Counted from the stretch's first letter, positions 1 to 9,524 are shown. The stretch: 64,000 bases of DNA from JAFAMS01 sp963715815 (GCA_963715815.1 OY970278.1:2852001-2916000), one strand, 5' to 3'. The notes: generated from the sequence alone by a model not told the origin. Made by a program: numbers and translations.

Positions 1-418
1 GGCGCTCGACCAGGCGTCCGGTCGCAGCCGCCGTACCGCCCGTAGCTAGGACGTCGTCAACGATCAGCACGCGCTTGCCGCGGCCGACCGCATCGTCGTG
101 GACCTCGAGCGAATTGGTGCCGTACTCGAGCGCGTACTCTTCGGTCATCTTCGAACCCGGAAGCTTGCCCGGTTTGCGAACGGGCACGAATCCTGCGCCA
201 AGTTCGTAGGCGAGAGGCGCCGCCAGTATATAGCCGCGGGCCTCGACCCCGACGACGACGTCGATGCGGTCGTTGCGGAAGCGCTCGACGAACATGTCGA
301 TCATCGCGCGAAAGCCCTCGGGATCTTTGATCAGCGGCGTGATATCGCGGAACTGAATCCCGGCAATCGGAAAGTCCGGGATCGTTCGAATCAGTCCCTT
401 AAGCTCTGTCAAATGCAC
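1..418 (-). CDS. apt: Adenine phosphoribosyltransferase, C-terminus cut by window edge
   Basis: Purine salvage enzyme making AMP from adenine and PRPP in the cytosol. Translating the minus strand gives 139 residues that read as Apt from the N-terminus: TELKGLIRTIPDFPIAG, then FRDITPLIKDP, GVEARGYILAAPLA, KPGKLPGSK, and the PRPP-binding loop VLIVDDVLATGGTAA close to the window edge. The family is usually about 170 residues, so roughly 30 are outside the window. I chose GTG at 418; the TTG at 412 is an alternative, and neither has a clear ribosome-binding site. The gene points away from the exported-protein genes that follow. Confidence 0.92.
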   Translation of the reverse strand, partial: MHLTELKGLIRTIPDFPIAGIQFRDITPLIKDPEGFRAMIDMFVERFRNDRIDVVVGVEARGYILAAPLAYELGAGFVPVRKPGKLPGSKMTEEYALEYGTNSLEVHDDAVGRGKRVLIVDDVLATGGTAAATGRLVER

Positions 419-487
419 GCGCCGCGCTTCGCGGGGAGAACCCTCGGGCCCTCGGCAGCGTTTAAGCTAGCAGAAAGGACCTGCTAC

Positions 488-787
488 ATGCATATCAGGA
501 CTTTGGCGGCCGGCGTGCTGTGTGCGACAATCGCATTCGGCGCCGCGGCCCCTGCTCTCGCCGACGGCACGGCGAGCACGCGTAATATCTTTGTTGCCGG
601 CGTTGCTGCTGCAATCGGTCTCACAAATTGGAACCACAAGAAGCGCATCAAGCAAGAAGAGATGGCGGAACAAGGGCGCCGTCAAACCGCGTATCGCGAG
701 TGGTTCTACAAAAAGTACGGACACTATCCGTCGGATCAAGAATTCCGCGACTGGTACGCAAAGACATACGGCGTTCCGCCTACGTAA
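488..787 (+). CDS. Small exported protein of unknown function
   Basis: A 99-residue protein. The first 29 residues look like a Sec signal peptide (MHIRTLAAG, then a hydrophobic stretch ending APALA before DG). A second, weaker hydrophobic segment (NIFVAGVAAAIGL) is followed by a basic, aromatic tail with WFYKKYGHYPSDQEF. The ATG at 488 is preceded by AGAAAGGA with good spacing, which sets the start even though the frame stays open far upstream. The stop codon is 7 bases from the TTG start of the next gene, so the two are probably co-transcribed. I do not recognise the family. Confidence 0.6.
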   Translation: MHIRTLAAGVLCATIAFGAAAPALADGTASTRNIFVAGVAAAIGLTNWNHKKRIKQEEMAEQGRRQTAYREWFYKKYGHYPSDQEFRDWYAKTYGVPPT

Positions 788-794
788 GGAATCC

Positions 795-1628
795 TTGAAG
801 CGATTTCGGCAGCGTCTGCTTCTTGCGGTCGCATGTTCGATCGCGATTCACGAGATCGTCATCGGCGCAGGCGGCTTCTTACGCATGGAACGTGATCCAG
901 TTCCGCAGCAAGCCGTCGCGTCGACGCTCGTTTCGATCGAAGTGCGCACGCCCGCACCCACGCCGACACCAGCTCCAAGAGTAAGGGCAGCTACCGTCCA
1001 AAAAGTCGCCGCGCCGCGCGCCACGATGATCGCGGTTCACACCGGCGGTTCGAAAGGCGGACCGAAACTTCAAGTTCGCACCCAAAAGATCGTCCATCAT
1101 AAGGAAAGCCTGCCGACTTGGTGGTCGGCGATGCACGGCTCGAAAATCGTTGCGAGCACCGGGACCGGGACGCAACCGGCGCCTGACGCAGGTGCCTCAA
1201 GCGGCAGCGGAACGGGAACAGGCAGCGGCGCCGGTTCGGCCGCGGGGCCGGGTGGTGGAACCGGCGGCAACGGGAGCGGCGTCGCGAACGCGACTGCCCC
1301 CTGCGGTAGTCCATACTTCTTCCGCATACACAGTGAACGCGCGAAAGACGGCGGAGTCGATGACACTATCAGAGTCCATTTGACTCTTGGCAGTGGCGAG
1401 CGGCTGGACGGTATTTTCCCGTACACCTGGCACTATCCAAGTGCAGCCGATGACCCATTTTCTAAGCCGCCGCAAAACGACGACAATGACATGGTTGCCG
1501 CTAAATTGCCGCCGGCGGGCTTCGATGTCACAAATGCTCCGCCGGCCGTTCGTCTTACCTTGGCCAAGACTTTACCAAATGGGATGACGCTCTTCGACCC
1601 TTGTCCGCCGGGTGTCGGCGAGTTGTGA
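795..1628 (+). CDS. Single-membrane-span, Pro- and Gly-rich TonB-like protein
   Basis: A 277-residue protein. A short basic N-terminus and one hydrophobic segment (LLLAVACSIAIHEIVIGAG) are followed by a Pro/Thr/Ala stretch (TPAPTPTPAP), a basic region, a long Ser/Gly/Thr linker and a folded-looking C-terminal part of about 110 residues with two cysteines (APCGSPYFF and FDPCPPG). The architecture resembles TonB-type periplasm-spanning proteins, but I cannot see a clear TonB C-terminal motif, so function is not assigned. Start: TTG at 795 with TAAGGA upstream overlapping the previous stop codon. It is likely to form an operon with the small exported protein before it. Confidence 0.6.
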   Translation: MKRFRQRLLLAVACSIAIHEIVIGAGGFLRMERDPVPQQAVASTLVSIEVRTPAPTPTPAPRVRAATVQKVAAPRATMIAVHTGGSKGGPKLQVRTQKIVHHKESLPTWWSAMHGSKIVASTGTGTQPAPDAGASSGSGTGTGSGAGSAAGPGGGTGGNGSGVANATAPCGSPYFFRIHSERAKDGGVDDTIRVHLTLGSGERLDGIFPYTWHYPSAADDPFSKPPQNDDNDMVAAKLPPAGFDVTNAPPAVRLTLAKTLPNGMTLFDPCPPGVGEL

Positions 1629-1675
1629 TTTGGACCGGGAGCAATTCTGGGCCCCATCTGCCGAAACAAGATAAT

Positions 1676-2362
1676 ATGTTCGCCGACCTAATGGATTGGT
1701 TCGGTTCCCGCGCGGACGATCGCCGGGAGCAGCCACGCGCCCGCATGCCTTATAAGGTAACCTGCAGCTCCAACGGACTGACGTGGAGTCCGGTTATGGG
1801 CATCGACATCGGCGTCGGCGGGATCTCGATACTTTCGCAGCACGGATTGCACAAGACTGAGCTCGACTTCAAGCTGACGATTGGTTCGCGCATGATTCCA
1901 TGCCGCATGGCGGTCGTACGTCACGAGGGCGCAATTCAGGGCGGTAACAAGCTCCACAAATACGCGCTGCGATTCGTTTCAATGAAGCGCGACGATCAAG
2001 ACGCGATGCTGCGTTGGCTGCGCGGTGCGCCAATGGAAGACAAGAACAAAGCTCAACAAGAGCTCGCTGCCGCGCGGATCAGTCCCGACGACGTGAACCG
2101 GCTCTTTCCAAAAGCCGTTCAAGACCGTCTGCACGCAGAGCTCGTTTCGCGCAAGCGACTCTCGCCGCCGGACGGAAAGCACTCACCGCTCGTCGCGTAC
2201 TACTACAGCGGTGCGACGGTGAAGAACGGCAAGCGTCTGCACCACCTCACGATCGAGTCGAAGATCTCGCACACCACGCACAACCACCATCACACGGAAG
2301 CACGTCATCGCACGCGCTTCACCTTCGATGATGGCGGCGCCGAGATTATTGTCTTAGACTAA
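1676..2362 (+). CDS. PilZ-domain protein
   Basis: A 228-residue cytosolic protein with a PilZ domain in its first 130 residues, the fold that binds the second messenger c-di-GMP. The RxxxR-type element is REQPRARMPYKV (about residues 18-29) and the DxSxxG-type element is GIDIGVGGISIL. The C-terminal 90 residues (VNRLFPKAVQDRL onward, with a His-rich stretch) are not a domain I know. It is a paralogue of the next gene, which faces it and overlaps it by four bases (CTAA, two opposed stops). Start: ATG at 1676; the ribosome-binding site is weak. The output pathway is unknown; motility control is possible given the flagellar genes later in the window. Confidence 0.8.
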   Translation: MFADLMDWFGSRADDRREQPRARMPYKVTCSSNGLTWSPVMGIDIGVGGISILSQHGLHKTELDFKLTIGSRMIPCRMAVVRHEGAIQGGNKLHKYALRFVSMKRDDQDAMLRWLRGAPMEDKNKAQQELAAARISPDDVNRLFPKAVQDRLHAELVSRKRLSPPDGKHSPLVAYYYSGATVKNGKRLHHLTIESKISHTTHNHHHTEARHRTRFTFDDGGAEIIVLD

Positions 2363-3096
2363 CCCTGCTGGTCCATCGGGATCGTGATGACCCGCGACAG
2401 CGTATCGTCGAAATAAACCTGCGTTACGTAATTGTTGACGTGATGCGGTTTCACGACGCGCGATTCGATGCGCAGCACGTGCATGTCGACGCCCTGGCGA
2501 ACCGTTTTTCCAAGATAGCGCAGCTTGACGAGCGGCTCGACGGTCGCATGCAGCGGTGCAAGGCGCTTCATCTTCACCAGCTCACCGAGCAGCTGCGCAA
2601 GCGCGGTCTTCGGCAGCAGCCGCGCCGCATCATCGGGGCGCGTTTGCAGAGAGTTCAAGTCCACACGCAGTTTGTCGCTCGGCGCCCCACGGTTGTCGAC
2701 GAAGCGCGCCAGCGTGTCCCAATGATCGGCAGTGATGCCGATGAACTTTCCACCGGTTCGCCAGGCCTCACCGCCGCGCAGCTTGCCGGGAACCGAAGCG
2801 GCTTTCGAAACGAGCGCCGTTATCTGGCGATCGTCGAGCGTCAGCTCGACAAGAAATTCCTTTAGCCCGATGTCTTCAGTCGTCAGCAGCCCCAAACCGC
2901 CGACGCTGATATCGACTGCAAGCGCCGGCACCATCGTCTCACCACGATCGAGTGAGTATTGGACTTTGAACGGCCGCTTGACGCGCTGATGCGCGCGTTC
3001 TGTATGACCGCGCTTCTTGTCCGCACGACTCGATCCGAAAAGCGGCACTAATCCTAATCCTAAAGGCGGGGAGGCCCAGATTTCGCTTGAGCTCAC
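2359..3096 (-). CDS. PilZ-domain protein, paralogue of the facing gene
   Basis: A 245-residue PilZ protein. The c-di-GMP-binding elements are AHQRVKRPFKVQYS (near residue 40) and AVDISVGGLGLL. The C-terminal region (ARLLPKTALAQLL, then LRYLGKTVRQG and LRIESRVV) aligns with the facing gene (NRLFPKAVQDRL, YYYSGATVKNG, LTIESKI), so the pair arose by duplication and kept both domains. Start: GTG at 3096, decided by a near-perfect AAAGGAGG upstream at about 3101-3108. Its 3' end overlaps the facing gene by four bases. Confidence 0.82.
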   Translation of the reverse strand: MSSSEIWASPPLGLGLVPLFGSSRADKKRGHTERAHQRVKRPFKVQYSLDRGETMVPALAVDISVGGLGLLTTEDIGLKEFLVELTLDDRQITALVSKAASVPGKLRGGEAWRTGGKFIGITADHWDTLARFVDNRGAPSDKLRVDLNSLQTRPDDAARLLPKTALAQLLGELVKMKRLAPLHATVEPLVKLRYLGKTVRQGVDMHVLRIESRVVKPHHVNNYVTQVYFDDTLSRVITIPMDQQG

Positions 3097-3129
3097 CCCC
3101 GCCTCCTTTGAAAAACGTGATCCAGGCCT

Positions 3130-4425
<1,296 letters not shown>

Positions 4426-4463
4426 GTCAATTCGTCCTTTTTGAGATGGGGAACGAAGCAAAT

Positions 4464-4488
4464 AAAAAAGCCTCCGACCGGCGGAGGC
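4464..4488 (-). terminator. Intrinsic terminator in the metY leader (attenuator)
   Basis: On the minus strand a perfect 7-bp stem (GCCTCCG with CGGAGGC, 5-nt loop) is followed at once by six T residues. It ends about 38 bases before the metY ATG and after the leader-peptide stop codon, so it would stop transcription before metY unless an alternative fold forms. Two competing pairings are visible: GGCGT at 4520-4516 with ACGCC, and GGAG just after the leader stop codon with CTCC. Both would use the 5' arm of the terminator. Confidence 0.75.
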
Positions 4489-4514
4489 GTCTTGGGCCAA
4501 AGACCAATGACTCC

Positions 4515-4559
4515 TTACGCCGATCCCCGCGGGAAACAGCACATTGCCATGGTCATCAT
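4515..4559 (-). CDS. Met/Cys-rich leader peptide for metY attenuation
   Basis: A 14-codon reading frame, MMTMAMCCFPRGSA, then TAA. Four Met and two Cys codons fall in the first eight codons. It sits about 20 bases after the predicted transcription start and before the intrinsic terminator that precedes metY, a sulfur amino-acid gene. This is the layout of classical ribosome-mediated attenuation (as in trp or his leaders): slow translation of Met/Cys codons would favour an antiterminator. No strong Shine-Dalgarno is visible. Translation and regulation are inferred. Confidence 0.6.
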   Translation of the reverse strand: MMTMAMCCFPRGSA

Positions 4560-4586
4560 TCGGGCGTGAGCCGACATGCGCTGGAC

Positions 4587-4614
4587 TTTATCACGCACAC
4601 GCGCAGCCGGTCAA
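4587..4614 (-). promoter_or_regulatory. Promoter for the metY leader transcript
   Basis: Minus-strand TTGACC (4614-4609), a 16-bp spacer, then GATAAA (4592-4587). This is a good sigma-70-type match, with a predicted start near 4580. It would give a leader of about 155 nt carrying the leader peptide and terminator. Confidence 0.55.
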
Positions 4615-4624
4615 GCGGGCAAGC

Positions 4625-4652
4625 TTAACCGCTCTCATCGGACATGTAAAAT
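4625..4652 (+). promoter_or_regulatory. Promoter for the small exported protein gene
   Basis: Plus-strand TTAACC (4625-4630), a 16-bp spacer, then TAAAAT (4647-4652). Predicted start is at about 4659, next to an in-frame ATG at 4660, so a leaderless transcript is possible. It lies back to back with the metY promoter. Confidence 0.4.
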
Positions 4653-4701
4653 CATCCAAATGGACGGAGGAATGGAGATCGTTGAGGCGCACCGGCCCAA
4701 A

Positions 4702-5118
4702 ATGAAAACTGTCGTCATCGTTCTCTTCGCACTGATCGCCTGCGGGCCGTGGACCGGCCTCAATGCACAAAGCTCACCACAGTCGGCGCCGGCTTCGGGC
4801 ACCGTGGACGTCGGCCAAGCTCGGATCGACGAAGTTCTCACCAAGCCGAAGATCACGCCGGACTATTTTGCGGCTTCGTATATGGAGCACAACTCGCAAG
4901 CCAAAGTCGACGGGATCGTCAAAGAACTCAAGTCGCAGCTAGGCGAGTATAAGAGCGTCAAGAAGTCAACGGAAAAGAACGATCCGCCCTTCGACGACAC
5001 GTGGCAACGCTATACGGCAGTTTTCGCCAAAGGCATCGACGACGTGTACATTCACTTCGACGACTCCGGGAAAATCGACGCGCTCACGTTTCGCGCGCCG
5101 AAACCCGGTGGAACTTAG
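4702..5118 (+). CDS. Small exported protein, possible lipoprotein
   Basis: A 138-residue protein from the chosen ATG. The N-terminus MKTVVIVLFALIACGPW is a signal sequence; LIAC fits a lipobox, or cleavage may follow LNAQ. The mature part has a helical segment (MEHNSQAKVDGIVKELKSQLGEYKS) and a sheet-like end (YTAVFAKGIDDVYIHFD). The shape is similar to DUF3887-type small extracytoplasmic domains, but I cannot confirm this. Alternative in-frame starts are ATG 4660 (leaderless) and ATG 4672 (GGAGG too close). It overlaps the convergent neighbour by four bases (TTAG). Confidence 0.55.
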   Translation: MKTVVIVLFALIACGPWTGLNAQSSPQSAPASGTVDVGQARIDEVLTKPKITPDYFAASYMEHNSQAKVDGIVKELKSQLGEYKSVKKSTEKNDPPFDDTWQRYTAVFAKGIDDVYIHFDDSGKIDALTFRAPKPGGT

Positions 5119-5633
5119 GCCGTCGTACTAAAGAGCGGGGGCTGAGAGCCCGTGCTGTTCGTCCCAACCGACGAGTACGTCGGAGACAGCAGTTGCGCGA
5201 GCTTCTGCTGCTGCTCGGGAGTCAGCACGGCGTCGATTTGGGAGAGCACGCTCGCAGGATCGGCGTTGCTTTGCTGCGCCGACTGAACGATCGAAGCAAT
5301 CTGAGATTCTTGATCCGTGGTAAGACCGAGCGCCGAGCTTAGCGTTTGTGCTTGCGAGGCGCCGTCGGCTCCATCCGCATGCTTACCGTGATGCCCATGA
5401 TGAGTATGTTGCGCGCCCTGCGCGCCGGCGCTCTGGCTACTCGAAGAAGAAATCGCGGAGATTTCGCTCTGCGCTTGCGCGGCCGTTATCGAACCGCTGG
5501 CGAGCTGTCCCAAAATCGATTGGACTTCCGCGTCCTGCGCGGGCGTGAGATCGGTGGGAATGCTGATCGATCCGCTAGATTCGGATTGCGAGGATGCGAG
5601 CGAGGAGGTGATTCCAGTGAGAGCCGACGACAC
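5115..5633 (-). CDS. Ser/Ala/Gln-rich low-complexity protein with His cluster
   Basis: A 172-residue protein with no signal peptide or membrane span. Two related helical blocks, LTPAQDAEVQSILGQLASG and LTTDQESQIASIVQSA, plus LTPEQQQKLAQLL, flank a His-rich linker (HTHHGHHGKH). The LTxxQ pattern recalls Spy/CpxP-like or EF-hand-like helical repeats, and the His cluster could bind metal; both are guesses. Start: GTG at 5633, decided by AAAAGGAG seven bases upstream. Confidence 0.55.
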   Translation of the reverse strand: MSSALTGITSSLASSQSESSGSISIPTDLTPAQDAEVQSILGQLASGSITAAQAQSEISAISSSSSQSAGAQGAQHTHHGHHGKHADGADGASQAQTLSSALGLTTDQESQIASIVQSAQQSNADPASVLSQIDAVLTPEQQQKLAQLLSPTYSSVGTNSTGSQPPLFSTTA

Positions 5634-5679
5634 GTGTAACTCCTTTTAGGGGTGATATACCTGACGTCGGAGCCTGGGA

Positions 5680-6639
5680 GTGCACGATTTAGATTCCTCG
5701 GAAAAGCTCAGGAACGAAATCTCAGAAATCGAACAACGCATTCGCCCGTACATCCGGCGAACGCCGGTAATTGAGATAAATCCAGCCGATTTCGGAATTG
5801 CGTGCGCAGGGATTACGCTGAAGCTCGAGCTGATGCAATACGCGGGCGTGTTCAAGACACGCGGTGCGTTTACGAATCTCTTGTTTCGTGAGATTCCAAA
5901 AGCCGGCGTCGTTGCAGCTTCCGGCGGCAATCATGGCGCAGCCGTTGCATATGCCGCAATGCGTCTCGGCGTTCCGGCAACTATCTTCGTTCCGAAAATA
6001 TCGTCGCCCGCAAAGATCGATCGCATTCGATCGTATGGTGCGCGACTCGAGATTCGCGGCGATCTCTACGCCGATGCGCTCGCTGCGAGCGAGGAGTTCC
6101 AGCGCGAGTCAGGCGCGATGCCGGTTCACGCGTTCGACCAGCACGAAACGATTCGCGGCCAAGGAACGCTCGCACTCGAACTCGAGCAACAAGCGCCAAA
6201 CCTCGACAGCGTGCTGGTCGGCGTCGGCGGCGGCGGTTTGATCAGCGGAATCGCTGCATGGTACGGCGGACGAACGCGTGTTATCGGCGTCGAGCCGCGT
6301 AAGTCGCCGACACTGACCCGTGCATTCGAAGCCGGCAAACCCGTCGATGCGGAAGCCGGCGGCATCGCCGCGGATTCGCTCGCGCCGCGTCGCGTTGGCG
6401 ACCTGGTCTTTCCGATCGTTCGGAAATACGTCGAGCGCGTCGTGCTAGTCGAAGATGAAATGATCGAGCACGCGCAGCAGCGTCTGTGGAACGATCTTCG
6501 CATCGTCGCGGAGCCGGGCGGCTCAGCCGCGTTTGCAGCGCTCCTAGCCGGCGTCTATACTCCTGCAGACGGCGAGCGCGTCGGCATCGTCGTCAGCGGA
6601 GGAAACACCGTCGTCACTTTGCGTGGGGCGCCGCAATAG
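5680..6639 (+). CDS. Threonine/serine dehydratase-like PLP enzyme
   Basis: A 319-residue fold-type II PLP enzyme of the serine/threonine ammonia-lyase group. The Schiff-base lysine is Lys59 in GVFKTRGA, the phosphate-side loop is SGGNHG (81-86), and the Gly-rich cofactor loop is VGVGGGGLISG. There is no C-terminal ACT domain, so it is a short catabolic-type threonine dehydratase or a related serine racemase/hydroxyaspartate dehydratase; substrate cannot be fixed from sequence. Start: GTG at 5680 with GGAG seven bases upstream. The 3' end overlaps the M61 peptidase gene by 26 bases on the opposite strand. Confidence 0.82.
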   Translation: MHDLDSSEKLRNEISEIEQRIRPYIRRTPVIEINPADFGIACAGITLKLELMQYAGVFKTRGAFTNLLFREIPKAGVVAASGGNHGAAVAYAAMRLGVPATIFVPKISSPAKIDRIRSYGARLEIRGDLYADALAASEEFQRESGAMPVHAFDQHETIRGQGTLALELEQQAPNLDSVLVGVGGGGLISGIAAWYGGRTRVIGVEPRKSPTLTRAFEAGKPVDAEAGGIAADSLAPRRVGDLVFPIVRKYVERVVLVEDEMIEHAQQRLWNDLRIVAEPGGSAAFAALLAGVYTPADGERVGIVVSGGNTVVTLRGAPQ

Positions 6640-8509
6640 CCGAGAGCATATCAGTCGTCCCCGAGATGCGCTCGAGATGCGGGAAGCGCGGGCCATCGTG
6701 ATAGTTGAGGTTGAGCACCGCAAACGAGCTGTCGCGCTGAACGAGTAGCGCGATCGGCACATTCGCGTGCTCCGCGGATCTTAGCGAGTAGTTCAGTCGT
6801 GCATTGTCGACGGCGTATCCATCGACCGCGAGAACCGTTGCATTCGGTTCCAGGCCTGCATCCCAGGCCGGCGAGCCTTCGCGCACGTCTTTTACGACGT
6901 GTTTCGCATCCGTGGTAAAGCCGAGGCTGAACCACGCACTGAGTCCGCCACGATCGGCAATATCGTCCGGCGCCAGATACGGGTTCTGTGTTTGGTTCCA
7001 CACCAGCTTCCATCCGGCACGCGCCAGCTCGTCCTCGGGCGGATTTACCGAAATCGTGTAGACATGACGTTCGAAGAACGCGTGCCAATCGTACGGCTCG
7101 ACGTCGTTCAGGAGCGATTCGATCTCCGCGCGAGTATACGTTTTAACGATAGGACCGGTCACTGCCGGCAGCGTGTACCGGTGCAGAAACGTATCGAGCG
7201 AGCGTGCTCCGTGGGAACGCTCGCGGATGATCGTATCGACGTCCAACCATAGCAGATGACCTTCGGAATAGAAATCCGAAGCGGTCCGCCGGATCGAGTC
7301 GTACTCGCCGTGCTGGTAGTAATAATACGGAGCGCCCGTCGTCAGATCGATGATGGGCGTGGTCTTTCGTCCGGACTCTGATGCCAACAATGCGTAATCG
7401 GCGGCGACGAGATCGGGGTAGGTTTTCGGGTCGCGCAGACCGGCACGAAACGCAATCAAATCACCGAGATACTGATTCATCCCCTCGTAGACCCACAGCA
7501 AGTCAGTCTTCTGCGGAACTTGAAAGTTCGGCGTCGTGAGATCGTACGGCCGGCGGTACTTTCCGTTCCACGAGTGCGAGAACTCGTGCGTCACCAAGTC
7601 GGCGTAGGAAACGTTGGCCTGCGAGTTCGTCAGAAAATCATTGTCCGCCCGATTATCGCTCGATTGGTGGTGCTCGATGCCTTGAAAAGGGATCGGGTTG
7701 CTAAGGGTCAGCAATGCGTGATAATCGGCGAAATGACGCGACCCGTAAAGCGCAAACGCTTCGGCGGGGACGCGTTCGTAGGCGCCGAGGATGTTCGGCG
7801 CGATCTCGAGGTCTTTCGGATCGTCGGCAAAGGCATCGAGCTCGACGAAGGCGGCGCCTTCCTTCCAAAGCGTCCACTTCTTGGAGTACTCGCCCAGATC
7901 CATCGGTGAATCGACAAAATTGACGATTGCCGTGGTCGCAAAGTCAACGCGATCGCTGCGTTGTGATTGGACGCGCAGCGCCGTTCCGAACTGCCAGGCG
8001 GGGGGCAGCATCACTGAGGCTTTCACCCAATATTGCGCGGAGTCAATCCCGTGTTGGTATAGGAGCGCGCGATTCCAATTGATGATCGCGAGTGCCGCCG
8101 TCGACATGATGTCTCCGGGCGCATTGAGCAGAATGTCGAAATCGAGCGTGACGCTCGTCATCCCCTGCGGAACGTCGAGATGGAATGCGTACATGTCGAC
8201 TTCGTCGCGGTGCCACGCAACCGGCGTCGATCCGGACGAGACGCGCAGGCTAGCAAGGTCGTAGAGGGGTCCGCTAGGTCCGTGTTCGCCCGGAACCCAC
8301 TGCGGATAGTCAATCGTGAACGTTCCGGACTGGACAGGCATCGTCTCGTGGACGAAGAGGACGCCGTGCGCGACCTGGCGTGCATCCACGACCAGCGTCA
8401 TCGGATTCTGCTCGGTCGCAAGCGACGCTGCAGGCGTAAACGACTGTGCGGACGCGGGCTGCGCTAAAAAAACCGCCGCGATCGCAAAAACTGCCGCAAG
8501 CCCTTTCAT
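6614..8509 (-). CDS. Exported M61-family metallopeptidase with PDZ domain
   Basis: A 631-residue exported zinc aminopeptidase of the glycyl-aminopeptidase (M61) family. The signal peptide ends at PASAQ (residue 22). An N-terminal beta domain (WVPGEHGPSG) precedes the metal site HEFSH at 308-312 followed by SWNGKYRRP, with the third ligand Glu342 in WVYEGMNQYLGD. The last 100 residues form a PDZ-like domain (SAWFSLGF, GSPAWDAGLEPNATVLAVDG). The family usually has HEFFH.WN.KR, so this is a mild variant. Its ATG overlaps the stop of the PPK2 gene by four bases (ATGA), so the two are translationally coupled. Confidence 0.88.
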   Translation of the reverse strand: MKGLAAVFAIAAVFLAQPASAQSFTPAASLATEQNPMTLVVDARQVAHGVLFVHETMPVQSGTFTIDYPQWVPGEHGPSGPLYDLASLRVSSGSTPVAWHRDEVDMYAFHLDVPQGMTSVTLDFDILLNAPGDIMSTAALAIINWNRALLYQHGIDSAQYWVKASVMLPPAWQFGTALRVQSQRSDRVDFATTAIVNFVDSPMDLGEYSKKWTLWKEGAAFVELDAFADDPKDLEIAPNILGAYERVPAEAFALYGSRHFADYHALLTLSNPIPFQGIEHHQSSDNRADNDFLTNSQANVSYADLVTHEFSHSWNGKYRRPYDLTTPNFQVPQKTDLLWVYEGMNQYLGDLIAFRAGLRDPKTYPDLVAADYALLASESGRKTTPIIDLTTGAPYYYYQHGEYDSIRRTASDFYSEGHLLWLDVDTIIRERSHGARSLDTFLHRYTLPAVTGPIVKTYTRAEIESLLNDVEPYDWHAFFERHVYTISVNPPEDELARAGWKLVWNQTQNPYLAPDDIADRGGLSAWFSLGFTTDAKHVVKDVREGSPAWDAGLEPNATVLAVDGYAVDNARLNYSLRSAEHANVPIALLVQRDSSFAVLNLNYHDGPRFPHLERISGTTDMLSAIAAPHAK

Positions 8510-9369
8510 CGCTTCTCCGCCTCGAACTGCTTGCGAATGCGCGTCAATGATTTCTCCTCTTCTGCATTAGGTTTGGGATAGTTAAGATCGAGCGACTCGA
8601 GCGCATCGACGAGAATCTCGCCGATTGCGGTACGTGAAAACCATTTGTGATCGGACGGAATGATGTACCACGGCGCGTGGTCCGTGCTCGTGGCACTCAG
8701 CATCGACTCGTAGGCGGCGATGTATTGATCCCAATACTCCCGCTCGGTCGCATCGCTTTGAGAAAACTTCCAGTTCTTCGAAGGGTCATCGAGGCGGGCC
8801 AGTAGCCGTCGGCGCTGCTCGTCCTTCGAGATGTGCAGGAAGAACTTGAGGATACGCGTTCCGTTGCGCACGAGGTGACGCTCGAACGCGTTGATGTCCT
8901 CGAAGCGTTCACGCCAAATGTCCTTACCTTTTGATTCGACGTGCTCGTTGGCCAATAAGTCCGCGTGCACGCGGACGACGAGCACTTCTTCGTAGTAGGA
9001 GCGGTTGAAAATGCCGATGCGGCCGCGCTGCGGCAATGCCGCTTGGCAGCGCCACAGAAAATCGTGGCTCAACTCTTCTTCCGAAGGCTGCTTGAAAGCT
9101 CGAACGTCGACACCCTGCGGATTGACACCAGCCATGACGTGCTTGATCGTCCCGTCTTTGCCGGATGAATCCATTCCCTGCAGCACGATCAGAACTGCAT
9201 ACGAACGCGAAGCCGCAAGCATTTCTTGAAGATTTTCGAGCTTGTGGATATTGCGCGCGTGTAATTCGCGCACGTCATCTTTATCTTTGAAACCGTTTGT
9301 GTCGTTCGGATCGATCTTTGCCAAACGGATTGGCACGCCCGGCTGAACGCGCAGTTGCTTGTGCTTCAC
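8506..9369 (-). CDS. ppk2: PPK2-family polyphosphate kinase
   Basis: A 287-residue cytosolic enzyme that transfers phosphate between polyphosphate and nucleotides. Seen: Walker A GMDSSGKDG at 65-73, the GVNPQGVDVRAFKQPSEEEL block, Walker B region GIFNRSYYEEVLVVRVH, lid FERHLVRNGTRILKFFLHIS and PWYIIPSDHKW. These are diagnostic of PPK2, and the compact length suggests class I or III; AMP versus ADP specificity is not visible. Start: GTG at 9369 with a weak GGCGGA upstream; the next in-frame starts lie inside the conserved region. It is the first gene of a two-gene operon with the M61 peptidase. Confidence 0.9.
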   Translation of the reverse strand: MKHKQLRVQPGVPIRLAKIDPNDTNGFKDKDDVRELHARNIHKLENLQEMLAASRSYAVLIVLQGMDSSGKDGTIKHVMAGVNPQGVDVRAFKQPSEEELSHDFLWRCQAALPQRGRIGIFNRSYYEEVLVVRVHADLLANEHVESKGKDIWRERFEDINAFERHLVRNGTRILKFFLHISKDEQRRRLLARLDDPSKNWKFSQSDATEREYWDQYIAAYESMLSATSTDHAPWYIIPSDHKWFSRTAIGEILVDALESLDLNYPKPNAEEEKSLTRIRKQFEAEKR

Positions 9370-9447
9370 AGTTTCCGCCCGCTTGCGCTCCTCTCGTTGG
9401 CCGAACCTTCATGCTGCCTTAAGGTGCTTTGGGTAAGCTCGCAACGG

Positions 9448-9479
9448 CGGGAGCAGTCCGCGTGGGGGATCTGCTTCCG
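9448..9479 (+). promoter_or_regulatory. Leader hairpin upstream of methyltransferase (possible antiterminator or aptamer)
   Basis: A 9-bp stem with one G-U pair (CGGGAGCAG with CTGCTTCCG) and a 14-nt G-rich loop. GGCGG at 9446-9450 can also pair with CCGCC at 9485-9489, which belongs to the following terminator, so the two structures could be alternatives. It matches no riboswitch consensus I know. Confidence 0.4.
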
Positions 9480-9480
9480 G

Positions 9481-9524
9481 GAAACCGCCTTGCGCAACCC
9501 CTCGCGCAAGGCGGTTTCGTTTTT
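9481..9524 (+). terminator. Strong intrinsic terminator in the 5' leader of the methyltransferase gene
   Basis: A perfect 15-bp stem (GAAACCGCCTTGCGC with its complement), 8-nt loop and GTTTTT tail on the plus strand. No plus-strand gene ends here: the gene to the left runs the other way from 9369. The hairpin therefore either attenuates the downstream gene or ends a short RNA starting near 9430. A weak promoter (TTGGCC, 17 bp, TAAGGT) lies at about 9399-9427. Confidence 0.65.

Noticed and set aside
467..1475. Several minus-strand frames opposite the first exported-protein genes
   Set aside because: Arg/Ser-rich translations typical of antisense shadows in GC-rich DNA, no start signals.
4440..4580. 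SAM riboswitch upstream of metY
   Set aside because: None of the conserved SAM-I, SAM-II or SAH elements I know are present; the leader-peptide reading explains the terminator better.
9430..9520. Bacterial SRP RNA
   Set aside because: The reverse strand has CCGGAAGCAG, which recalls the SRP loop, but the symmetric internal loop and tetraloop context do not fit.
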